From assembly GCA_903832055.1 (NCBI GenBank), contig CAILAC010000017.1:1-64000 (forward strand): a stretch of DNA of 64,000 nt, read 5' to 3'. The notes under the pieces are model-generated. The model searched no databases. It was not told the origin of the DNA and saw only the letters and a program-made list of their open reading frames with translations. The translations under genes were made by a program, and so were the position numbers. Source of the stretch: an uncultured Acidobacteriota bacterium (GTDB taxonomy: Bacteria; Acidobacteriota; Terriglobia; Terriglobales; Acidobacteriaceae). Positions 27,868 to 35,894 of this stretch are shown one piece after another (position 1 is the stretch's first letter; the number at the start of each line of letters is the position of its first letter).

Positions 27868-29529
27868 ATGCCTCCAGTTGCAGCTACATTTGCCGCGATC
27901 GATATTGGCTCCAATTCATGCCGCCTGAAGATTGCGCGGGTTGTTGCCCATCGTCTGAAAACCCTGCACGAAGACCGTGAGGTGACGCGGCTGGGGACGA
28001 GTGTGTTTGATACGGGGCTGGTTTCGCCGGATGCGATGGCGGTGACACTGAGGGCGCTGAAGCGGTTTCAGCGTGCGGTGCAGGCGCATGGGGTGGAGCA
28101 GATTCGGGTGGTGGCGACGTCGGCGATGCGGGATGCGCGGAATGCGCAGGCGTTTGTGAGCTGGGCGAAGGCGGAGACGGGCTGGACAATCGAGATTATT
28201 TCCGGGCTGGAAGAGGGGCGACTGATTCACCGGGGGGTGATGACGAACGAGCCGGGGACGAGCGGCCGGGTGATCCTGGTGGATGTAGGTGGGGGCAGCT
28301 GCGAGATCACGCTGAGCGAGCACCAGCGCATCAAGGAGACGGTGAGCCTGCCGCTGGGCGCGGTAAGGCTGACGCAGGAGTTTATTCCGACGGACCCGGC
28401 TACGGAAGAGGGCCTGGCGCGGATGAAGCAGTTTATCGGGCGGGAGCTGCGGCGGGCGCATCGGCGGATACAGCCGGAGAATGTGCCGCTGGTAATTGCC
28501 ACTTCGGGTACGGCGGCGGCGCTGGCTGAGGCACATACGGTGCTGGTGAAGCCGGAAGCAGCCATGCCAACGGCTGGGACGCGGTCGAAGGGAAGCGCAG
28601 CGAAGGCTACCGCAAAGGTTCCCATCAAGTCAGCCAAGTCTGTAACCGGGCGCAGTGTTGCGGCCAGGGTAGCGACCGCCGCGGGCGAAGTGGAGATTAC
28701 GACGACGCACCAGGTACGCCGGCTGGCGACGAAACTGCGCAAGATGACGATGCTGGAGCGAGCCGCTGTACCCGGAATTGGGCCGAAGCGGGCGGAGATC
28801 ATTGTGGCCGGGGCGTTTGTGTACGCCGAACTGCTGGAGGCTTTTGCGCTGCCGGGGTTTCGCTACTCTGACCTGGGATTGCGGGACGGCATACTGGCGC
28901 AGATGCTGGCGGAGCAGGATGACCGGGCGACGGTGCATCAGCAGTTTGAGCAGGAGCGGTGGGAGAGCGTGCTGGCGACGGCTCGGCGCTATGGCGTGAA
29001 TCTGAAGACGGCTGAGCCGGTGAAAGCCCATGCAGAGCAGCTTTTTCGCGATCTGGCACCGCTGCACAAGCTGCCGCCGGAGTATGAGAACTGGCTGGCG
29101 GCGGCAGCAATGTTGAGCGATACGGGCAAGTTTCTGAACCACCAGGGGCATCACCGGCACGCGCAGTACATTATTTCGAGCTCTGAGATTTACGGATATA
29201 CACAGCCGCAGCGGACGATTATTTCGGCAATTGCGCGCTACCTGGGCAAGACACGGCCGCAGCCTGAGGACCGGGCGATGCGGAATATTCCTGCGCATCA
29301 TCATGCGAATGTGCAGCGGAGCGTGGTGCTGCTGCGGCTGGCAATTGCGCTGAACCAGGATCGGGCTTCGGATGTGCTGCGGGTGACGGCGCGAGTTTAT
29401 CCCAAGCGGATTTTGCTGGAGCTGGAGCCGGGCCGCACCGGCGCAGAACTCGAGCTCTGGTCACTGCGCAAGGAAGCTGATTATTTCCGCGAGGTCTTTG
29501 GTCGGGAGCTCTTTGTAACGCTGGCGTAG
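27868..29529 (+). CDS. Ppx/GppA exopolyphosphatase / pppGpp phosphatase
   Basis: A 553-residue member of the Ppx/GppA family, which hydrolyses polyphosphate and/or pppGpp. The actin-fold motifs are FAAIDIGSNSCRLKI, VVATSAMRDARNAQ, ISGLEEGRL, VDVGGGSCEITL and VPGIGPKRAEIIVAGA. The C-terminal half has an HD-type helical domain (LSDTGKFLNHQGHHRHAQYIISSSEIYGY). A segment of about 55 residues rich in Ala, Lys and Arg (about 227-281) interrupts the actin-like domain before the final motif; it looks disordered and is not a family feature I know. The start at 27868 fits the usual N-terminus. The end overlaps the convergent sixA gene. Confidence 0.92.
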   Translation: MPPVAATFAAIDIGSNSCRLKIARVVAHRLKTLHEDREVTRLGTSVFDTGLVSPDAMAVTLRALKRFQRAVQAHGVEQIRVVATSAMRDARNAQAFVSWAKAETGWTIEIISGLEEGRLIHRGVMTNEPGTSGRVILVDVGGGSCEITLSEHQRIKETVSLPLGAVRLTQEFIPTDPATEEGLARMKQFIGRELRRAHRRIQPENVPLVIATSGTAAALAEAHTVLVKPEAAMPTAGTRSKGSAAKATAKVPIKSAKSVTGRSVAARVATAAGEVEITTTHQVRRLATKLRKMTMLERAAVPGIGPKRAEIIVAGAFVYAELLEAFALPGFRYSDLGLRDGILAQMLAEQDDRATVHQQFEQERWESVLATARRYGVNLKTAEPVKAHAEQLFRDLAPLHKLPPEYENWLAAAAMLSDTGKFLNHQGHHRHAQYIISSSEIYGYTQPQRTIISAIARYLGKTRPQPEDRAMRNIPAHHHANVQRSVVLLRLAIALNQDRASDVLRVTARVYPKRILLELEPGRTGAELELWSLRKEADYFREVFGRELFVTLA

Positions 29530-30020
29530 ATTGTCCGAGCCAGGCGCGGGTCGATGAGCCACTGCAACTGTGGGGGGCGGCGCGACATATCGACGCGGGC
29601 GATTGCACCCTTGCGCAGGCGAATGCTGCCGCCGCCGGCCTGGTGTCCGTTGCCGGAGAGAATCCGCGCAAGAAACTGGTGGAGGTTGGGGTTGTGGCCG
29701 ACGACCAGAACGCCTTCGCGATCGGAATACTCGCCAATCAGATGCTGAAAAGCGGCGTAGTCTCCGTCTGGGGCAAGGGCGGGGGAGGAAAGCACTCGGC
29801 CCTCAAAGCCGATCTCAGTGCCGACAAACTGCGCGGACTGCAGGGAGCGCTTCAGCGGGCTGGCGATGATGACGTCCACCTGCACCTTGAGCGCGGCGAG
29901 GACTCCGGCCATCAACATGCACTGCTGCTTGCCCTCTTTGATGAGCCCGCGCTTGAGATCAAGCAGGGGGTTTTCTCGGGGAACACCGGCATTGGCATGA
30001 CGCATCAGATAGAGATTCAT
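29481..30020 (-). CDS. sixA: Phosphohistidine phosphatase SixA
   Basis: A 179-residue histidine phosphatase of the SixA branch. NLYLMRHANAG has the RHG-type motif (RHA here) with the phosphorylated His, and VVGHNPNLHQFLARIL supplies the second His. ASPLKRSLQSAQFV is the third conserved element. E. coli SixA removes phosphate from His of phosphotransfer proteins. The ATG at 30020 gives the normal N-terminus; one at 30032 adds four residues. Its 3' end overlaps the convergent ppx gene by 49 bp. Confidence 0.9.
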   Translation of the reverse strand: MNLYLMRHANAGVPRENPLLDLKRGLIKEGKQQCMLMAGVLAALKVQVDVIIASPLKRSLQSAQFVGTEIGFEGRVLSSPALAPDGDYAAFQHLIGEYSDREGVLVVGHNPNLHQFLARILSGNGHQAGGGSIRLRKGAIARVDMSRRPPQLQWLIDPRLARTIYASVTKSSRPKTSRK

Positions 30021-30209
30021 GGGAGGCTTCAATCAGGCAAAGCTTGGGCTAATTCCGCTTTGCGAATGTCGATTTTAACACAAATGTAACAATTGAATAA
30101 GCAGGAGTGACCCGTCTTGGCGGAGGTATATCCCGAGAAAGTGTATTCTCCCGAGGGTTGCACTGTGGTATCACTTGAGTGAGAATTCACAGGATTGGAA
30201 CTTCCCCCC

Positions 30210-31406
30210 ATGCTTATCAAGACGCAGATTGCAGCAAAAGAACTTGGCCTGAGTGAACTAGCCCCGCGCGCGTTGCAGTCAGAGATTCGCGCGATGACGA
30301 TGGAGTGCGACCGGATGGGCGGGGTGAACCTGGCTCAAGGCGTATGCGATACGGAGCCGCCGGCGGCGGTAACGGAAGCAGCGGTTGCGGCGATCCATGC
30401 CGGGCACAACATTTATACGCGGCTGGATGGGATTGCGCGGCTACGGGCGGCCATTGCAGCGAAGATGCTGCGGTTTACGGGAATGGTGGTGAATCCCGAT
30501 ACGGAAGTGCTGGTGACGAGCGGAGCGACGGGCGGGTTGCATGCGGCAGCGATGGCGCTGCTGAATCCGGGCGACGAAGTGATTTTGTTTGAGCCGTTTT
30601 ACGGGTACCACGCGAGCACGCTGAAGTCGCTGCGGATGGTGCCAGTGCTGGTGCCGCTGGCGGAGCCGGTGACGGCGGAGGCGGACTGGACCTTTGACCT
30701 GGAGGCGCTGAAGGCGGCGTTGACGCCGCGAACGCGGGCGCTGATTATCAATACGCCGTCAAACCCGTGTGGGAAGATTTTTACGCGGGCGGAGCTGGAA
30801 GCGTTGTCGGCGGTAGCGATTGAGCACAACCTGTTTGTGTTTACGGATGAGATTTACGAGCATTTTGTGTATGGCGAGGCGGAGCATCTTTCTCCAGCGA
30901 CGCTGCCGGGGATGCGGGAGCGGACAATCATCATTTCGGGATTTTCGAAGACGTTTTCGGTGACGGGCTGGCGGCTTGGGTACCTGGTGGCGGATGCGAA
31001 GTGGCTGGGGGCGATTAGCTATTTTCACGATTTAACGTATGTGTGCGCACCGTCGGCGTTGCAGCATGGGGCTGCGGCCGGGCTTGAGCAACTGGGGTCG
31101 GAGTTTTATACGCAGCTGGCGACGGACCATCTGGACAAGCGAACGCGGATATTGGCGGCGCTGACGGATGCGGGGATGAAACCGTATGTGCCGCGAGGGG
31201 CTTATTACATACTGGCGGATGCTTCGCGGCTGCCGGGGGAGAATGCGGCGTTGAAGGCGCGGGCGCTGCTGGCGCAGACGGGTGTGGCTTCGGTGGCGGG
31301 GTCGGCGTTTTTCAGGGCGGGGCATGGGGAGGATCTGCTGCGCTTCTGCTTTGCCAAGCGGGATGTGGATCTGGATGATGCTTGCCGACGATTGCGGAGC
31401 CTGTAA
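30210..31406 (+). CDS. PLP-dependent aminotransferase, class I/II
   Basis: A 398-residue fold-type I aminotransferase. The PLP lysine lies in SGFSKTFSVTGWRLGYLV, the cofactor-contacting Asn in INTPSNPCGKIF, the Asp/Tyr pair in VFTDEIYEHFVYG, and the substrate-carboxylate Arg near the end (LLRFCFAKRD). The sequence NLAQGVCDTEPP near the start and overall pattern resemble kynurenine/methionine-type aminotransferases (KAT/YbdL-like) more than aspartate aminotransferase. The substrate cannot be fixed from sequence. It stands alone, divergent from sixA. Confidence 0.9.
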   Translation: MLIKTQIAAKELGLSELAPRALQSEIRAMTMECDRMGGVNLAQGVCDTEPPAAVTEAAVAAIHAGHNIYTRLDGIARLRAAIAAKMLRFTGMVVNPDTEVLVTSGATGGLHAAAMALLNPGDEVILFEPFYGYHASTLKSLRMVPVLVPLAEPVTAEADWTFDLEALKAALTPRTRALIINTPSNPCGKIFTRAELEALSAVAIEHNLFVFTDEIYEHFVYGEAEHLSPATLPGMRERTIIISGFSKTFSVTGWRLGYLVADAKWLGAISYFHDLTYVCAPSALQHGAAAGLEQLGSEFYTQLATDHLDKRTRILAALTDAGMKPYVPRGAYYILADASRLPGENAALKARALLAQTGVASVAGSAFFRAGHGEDLLRFCFAKRDVDLDDACRRLRSL

Positions 31407-31543
31407 GAAAAACGGGAAATGTGAGCAATCCTGTACACGAATGAGCCTGCCAGGGCTGGGGACGGGACAACCTGAGGCGATCAATGCTGGTCTAACTGAT
31501 TGTGAGGGAACGATTTATATCCTCACAAAAAGAAGGGCTGCGC

Positions 31544-31765
31544 ATGAAGCTTGTTTCGGTGGTGGGGATTGTCCTGATTCTGCTGGGTATCGTTGGATTT
31601 GCCATGGGCGGGTTTTCGTTTACCCATGAAAAGAAGGTAGTGGATATGGGCCCTCTTCAGATGGAGCACAAGGAGACGGAGAATGTTCCGATTTCGCCGG
31701 TGCTGAGCGGTCTGGTGCTGGTGGGTGGGATTGCGCTGGTGGTGGTGGGCACGCGGAGCAAGTAA
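31544..31765 (+). CDS. Small two-helix membrane protein, DUF3185-like
   Basis: A 73-residue protein with two transmembrane segments (VVGIVLILLGIVGFAMGGF and VLSGLVLVGGIALVVVGT) around a loop with THEKKVVDMGPLQMEHKETENVPISPV. Short proteins of this shape are widespread and unnamed; it resembles the DUF3185-type group. The start is ATG 31544, since sequence upstream is not hydrophobic. Function unknown. Confidence 0.7.
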   Translation: MKLVSVVGIVLILLGIVGFAMGGFSFTHEKKVVDMGPLQMEHKETENVPISPVLSGLVLVGGIALVVVGTRSK

Positions 31766-31771
31766 ACGCTC

Positions 31772-34096
31772 TTACTTTGATGGAGTTAGAGGCAGCGGGA
31801 CCGGATTGAAGGAGTCTTCGCCTTCGCGGACCCGGTAAGTCTGGTTGGGCTTCAGGTGGGCGAAGTGCTGGGTGGTTTTTGAGGTGGGCCAGGCGACTTC
31901 GATCCGCTCAACCTCGGTGGCCTGACCAATGCCGATGTGCTGACGGAGTGGATTGCCGCCGAAGCTGGAGCCGTAGCCGACAGTTCTGAAGATGTGGCGT
32001 CTGTGGCCGTTCTCGACAATGGTTACGTCGATGCGTGCGCCGTAGGCGGCGCGGTTGGTCTGGACGCCCTCAAGCATGAGGGTGATCCAGCGATTGCTGT
32101 TGCCGGGGTTGTGGTAGAGGGTGCTCATGAAGGTGTCGCCGGGGAGCGCGCCGCCCATTTCTTCAAAAACGTCTTCAAAGCCGCGGTTTTCGAGGTCGGC
32201 GAAGGCGATGGCGTGGCCTTTTTGCAGGTGGCCGAAGCCTCCGGCTGTAGTGATGTCGCGAAAGTCTTTGCCGTCGTCGTTGCGAAACATGCGGTTGGGC
32301 AGCAGGGCCTGGTAGGTGGAGTCGCCGGTGCCGAGGTAGATGTCGAGGAAGCCGTCGTTGTCGAGGTCGCCGAAGTTTGCGCCCATGGTGAGGATGGCGC
32401 GGTCGAGATGAACCTGGTGGGTGACGTCAGAAAATGTGCCGTCGTGGTTGTTGTGGTAGAGGCGCGGGGTGTCGGCGGTGTAGGGCTTGCCCATCTCGAA
32501 TGCGCCGACGTCGCGGACGTTTTCAGTGGAGTATCCGGCGGCGAAGATGTCGGGCCAGCCGTCGTTGTCGTAATCAAAGAACCATGTGGCGAAGCTGTGC
32601 TGGGGGTTGGCGACCCCGGCCTGACTGGTGACTTCGGTGAACTTCCAAAAGGCTGCTGAACCTGCGGGTGCGGGGCCGTCATTTCTGAAGAGGCGGTTAT
32701 TGCCGTTGAGGGTGGAGATGTAGAGGTCGGGGCGGCCGTCGTTGTTGTAGTCTCCCCAGGCGACGCCTTTGACGAAGCCCAAATTTGCCAGGCCCATGGG
32801 GGCGGCCATTTCACTGAAGGTGCCGTCGTGGTTGTTGTGGAAGAGCTTGCTGGGGTTGGGGTCTTCGGGGGTGGATTCGTAGCCTACGAAGAGGTCGAGC
32901 CAACCATCGTTGTCAAAGTCGGCCCAGGCGGCGGCCTGTGTGGGGCCGATGGAGAGCAGGCCTGCGGATTCAGTGACGTCGTCGAAGGTGCCGTTGCCGT
33001 TATTGCGGAGCAGAGAGAGGGGGTAGTGGCCGTATTTGCGCCACCAGCCGCCGCGCAAAACGAGCAGGTCGGGGTGGCCGTCGTTGTTGTAGTCCGTTTC
33101 GACGACGTTGAGGCCGCCGACCTCGCCGATTAGGCCGGAATATGCCGTCACATCCTTGAAAGTGCCGTCGCCCTGGTTGTGGAAGAGGTGCATCTGGTCC
33201 TGGGGGCCGGAGGAGGTGACGAGGATGTCGAGGCGGCCGTCGCCGTCGAAGTCTTCGAGGATGACGCCGCCAGCGTGTCCGGTGATATCGACGCCGGCCA
33301 GCATGGCGACGTCGGGGAATTCAGGGAATTTCTGTTCTGAATCAAAGAGGGAGGCGGGGATGAGCCAGGCTTTTGGGACGTCTTGCGGGTAGCGGCCGAG
33401 TTGCATGTAGGCGACGTTGAGCAGCCAGCGGGACTGATCGTCGTTGGGGTCTTTGGCGAGGAGGGCGGAGAATTCGCGGACTGCGCCCTGGGCTCCGCGC
33501 GGAAGCTGATGGATGCCGGAGCCGCGGATGGGGAAGATGCAGGAGTGCTGGCCGTGGTTGTGGGCACAGTTTTCCTGCTCGCCAAGGCGGAGCCAGGAGA
33601 GGGCGAGCCATTCGCCGAGGTCATGCTCGGCCTGGGGGGGCAGGGTGATGCTTTTCTGTTGGGCCCAGTTGCGGAGGTCTTCGAGGGCGTGGACTGCGTC
33701 TTCGCTGTTGCCAGCGCGGAGCATTTCCTTGGCCAGTTCCATGCGGACGAGGATTTCATTGGGAGGGGTCAGACCTTTGGCGAGGAGGCTCTGGTAGTAG
33801 GGGATGCGCTCGGCGGGCTTGTTGGGATCAGCCTTCCAATCCATGTCCTGAAAGGCCTTTTGGAGCAGGGCAGCCATTTTGCGGGTGGAAGGAGCCTGAT
33901 AGATGGGGCCGGGGCTGGGCGGACCGCCCATCTGCATGTGGTCGTGCTGGGCGGGCGGGCTAGCTGGCTGGACTGGGGCCTGGGCGGGAGAGTCGATTGC
34001 GGGCCAAGCCAGAATCAAGCTGAGCAGCACGAGAATTCGCCGGTAACCGATCAATCTTGCCGGGGTGGCCGTGAAATGCACGATGAACTCTGGCAT
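31772..34096 (-). CDS. CRTAC1/ASPIC-UnbV family FG-GAP repeat protein, exported
   Basis: A protein of about 774 residues. After a signal segment (GYRRILVLLSLILAWPAIDSPAQA) comes a short TPR-like region (about 85-190), then a seven-bladed FG-GAP/VCBS propeller with repeated Ca-binding DxDxDGxxD motifs (LEDFDGDGRLDILV, ETDYNNDGHPDLLV, WADFDNDGWLDLFV, WGDYNNDGRPDLYI, FFDYDNDGWPDIFA, FGDLDNDGFLDIYL). The C-terminal ASPIC/UnbV domain is AAYGARIDVTIVENG to WPTSKTTQHF. The family is abundant in Acidobacteriota and Planctomycetota; adhesion or substrate binding is presumed. Start uncertain: ATG 34138 would add 14 residues. Confidence 0.88.
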   Translation of the reverse strand: MPEFIVHFTATPARLIGYRRILVLLSLILAWPAIDSPAQAPVQPASPPAQHDHMQMGGPPSPGPIYQAPSTRKMAALLQKAFQDMDWKADPNKPAERIPYYQSLLAKGLTPPNEILVRMELAKEMLRAGNSEDAVHALEDLRNWAQQKSITLPPQAEHDLGEWLALSWLRLGEQENCAHNHGQHSCIFPIRGSGIHQLPRGAQGAVREFSALLAKDPNDDQSRWLLNVAYMQLGRYPQDVPKAWLIPASLFDSEQKFPEFPDVAMLAGVDITGHAGGVILEDFDGDGRLDILVTSSGPQDQMHLFHNQGDGTFKDVTAYSGLIGEVGGLNVVETDYNNDGHPDLLVLRGGWWRKYGHYPLSLLRNNGNGTFDDVTESAGLLSIGPTQAAAWADFDNDGWLDLFVGYESTPEDPNPSKLFHNNHDGTFSEMAAPMGLANLGFVKGVAWGDYNNDGRPDLYISTLNGNNRLFRNDGPAPAGSAAFWKFTEVTSQAGVANPQHSFATWFFDYDNDGWPDIFAAGYSTENVRDVGAFEMGKPYTADTPRLYHNNHDGTFSDVTHQVHLDRAILTMGANFGDLDNDGFLDIYLGTGDSTYQALLPNRMFRNDDGKDFRDITTAGGFGHLQKGHAIAFADLENRGFEDVFEEMGGALPGDTFMSTLYHNPGNSNRWITLMLEGVQTNRAAYGARIDVTIVENGHRRHIFRTVGYGSSFGGNPLRQHIGIGQATEVERIEVAWPTSKTTQHFAHLKPNQTYRVREGEDSFNPVPLPLTPSK

Positions 34097-34183
34097 GCGA
34101 AGAAGTGCGTGGGACACAGAGTTCATCGTATCTGGCACGGAGCAGACTGGGCAATGAAGGCCCGGCGATTCCGGAGAGCCTGG

Positions 34184-35749
34184 TCAGAAGCGGGCAGGCG
34201 TTGGCGTTGAGTCCAGAATGTCGGAGTACTGATGCGAAAGTGAGACAAGCTGCTGAACCTCAGCCACGTTCACCTTCCGGGTAGGTAGAGGAATCTGGAG
34301 AATGCGGTTTGAGGGGGAACTTCGCTTGACGAATCGTTGGAGAGCTTCAAAGACCTCAGCATCGAGTTTGTTGGGTACATCCTTGCTGAGCAAGTTGAGG
34401 ATCTGGTCGGGCGCGAGGGCGGGGCGATGGGGGCGATCTTCAGAAAGCGCGCTGTAGATATCGGCCATAGCCACGATGCTGTCTTCAATGGAGAGTTGCT
34501 GGGCTGTGAGTTGATTGGGATAGCCGCTGCCGTCGAGTCGCTCATGATGACGGCCTGCAATCCTGGCAACTCCCTTGAATGAGGGGATGCGCTCGAGGAT
34601 GCGCTCTGAAATCAGCGGATACTTCTGGACGGTGGCTCGTTCGTGGGGTTCGAGTTGGCCGGGTTTATTGAGGATTTCGCTGGAGACACTCAACTTGCCA
34701 AGATCGTGGAGCAGCGCGGCGCGATGAATGAGCTTGCGTTGATTGGGGCGCAGGCCAAGTTCCGCGGCGAGCGCATCAGCGGTTTCGGTAACTCCGGTGG
34801 AGTGACGATACGTAAAGGGCGACCTGGCGTCGACCACACCGGCGAAGGCCTCGCAGACCTTGTCGATTTGTGAGGAGTCAATGACAGCAGGGGTGCCGGG
34901 CTCCATATCCATGGCTGCGTAGCGAGCGGCGGCGGCGCCGAGCGGGCCGGCTTCACAGCCAGACCAGAGCATGCAGGCGCGGTGGAGTGCGACGGCGATG
35001 CGAACGAGCTCCGGATCGAACCGGGTGCCACTTTGCTCCTGGAGGCTTTCGATGGCCCAGCTCTGCCCCTGTTCTGTGAGGGAGCGGTCTAAAAACTGGG
35101 CAACGCCGACAATGCGGGCCAGCAATGGTGCTGCTTCGCCGCGCAACTGATCGGGGTGGCCGCCTCCGTTCCAGTGTTCATCGCGCGCGTGGATTGCGTC
35201 TGCGCATTGCTCAGAGAGGCCAAAATTGCAGACAATGTCGGCGCCGCGTTTGCGGTGGAGGCCGGCTGCATTGGGATTGCTGGGTTCCCGGCTCAAGCTG
35301 AAGTTGAAGACGTGCTTTGCCCGTTGCCACAAACTCCATCCCCGAAGCGCGGTTGTCTCGTTTGGCCGTGGGGTTCGCCGGTGGCTGAGGGAAATGGGGG
35401 TCAACTCGAGGGTGTTGCCGCTGCCGGCGGTTTGGTGGTTATCTGTGCCCGAGGCTTTGCGATTGCGCGAGATTAGGCTTGCAGTGTCTTTTGGCAACAA
35501 GTCTTTGAGGAGCAGGGCGTAATAGAGATCCTGGAGGTCAGATTCCGGCAGGCCGAGGGCGGAGGCGATGCGCATTCCGAGCAGGCAGGTGCGTACGGCG
35601 TGCCCCGGAGTGGCATTCTTGGCTGAATCAAGCGCGAAGGAAAGCGCTGAGACGACTTCAGAAAGGGCGACAGCGCCAGGGGCATCGTAGGGGGATGCTT
35701 GCTGGCGCTGCCTTGTTGAGACGACAAGATTCTGAGTGGCAAGTGACAC
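34184..35749 (-). CDS. HD-GYP-domain protein, probable cyclic-di-GMP phosphodiesterase
   Basis: A 521-residue protein with two HD-type regions. The first, near residues 45-75 (GHAVRTCLLGMRIASALGLP), lacks the full metal motif. The second is a complete HD-GYP domain: HRAALLHDLGKLSVSSEILNKPG (about 340-362), then HHERLDGSGYPNQLTAQQLSIEDSIVAMADIYSALSEDRPHRPAL (from about 398). Such domains hydrolyse cyclic-di-GMP to GMP or pGpG. No membrane segment or receiver domain is visible. A paired-HD layout is seen in other HD-GYP regulators. It follows no obvious partner; the CRTAC gene lies 87 bp downstream. Confidence 0.88.
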   Translation of the reverse strand: MSLATQNLVVSTRQRQQASPYDAPGAVALSEVVSALSFALDSAKNATPGHAVRTCLLGMRIASALGLPESDLQDLYYALLLKDLLPKDTASLISRNRKASGTDNHQTAGSGNTLELTPISLSHRRTPRPNETTALRGWSLWQRAKHVFNFSLSREPSNPNAAGLHRKRGADIVCNFGLSEQCADAIHARDEHWNGGGHPDQLRGEAAPLLARIVGVAQFLDRSLTEQGQSWAIESLQEQSGTRFDPELVRIAVALHRACMLWSGCEAGPLGAAAARYAAMDMEPGTPAVIDSSQIDKVCEAFAGVVDARSPFTYRHSTGVTETADALAAELGLRPNQRKLIHRAALLHDLGKLSVSSEILNKPGQLEPHERATVQKYPLISERILERIPSFKGVARIAGRHHERLDGSGYPNQLTAQQLSIEDSIVAMADIYSALSEDRPHRPALAPDQILNLLSKDVPNKLDAEVFEALQRFVKRSSPSNRILQIPLPTRKVNVAEVQQLVSLSHQYSDILDSTPTPARF

Positions 35750-35894
35750 GATACGACCTCAACCGGATTACGGTAACCAGCCCTCAAAGAGTTTCGGCAG
35801 TTTTGCCTGAAACTATTTGGGTACCAAAGTAATTTACCACGGGCTTTCCGAATCTGGTCAAGGACTTAAGTGCTACATGGTCAGTACTTTCGGT

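Noticed and set aside
31772-34096. Tandem DNA repeat or CRISPR-like array, because similar words recur
   Set aside because: The recurring words encode the Asp/Asn/Gly calcium-binding loops of FG-GAP blades and their spacing is that of protein repeats.
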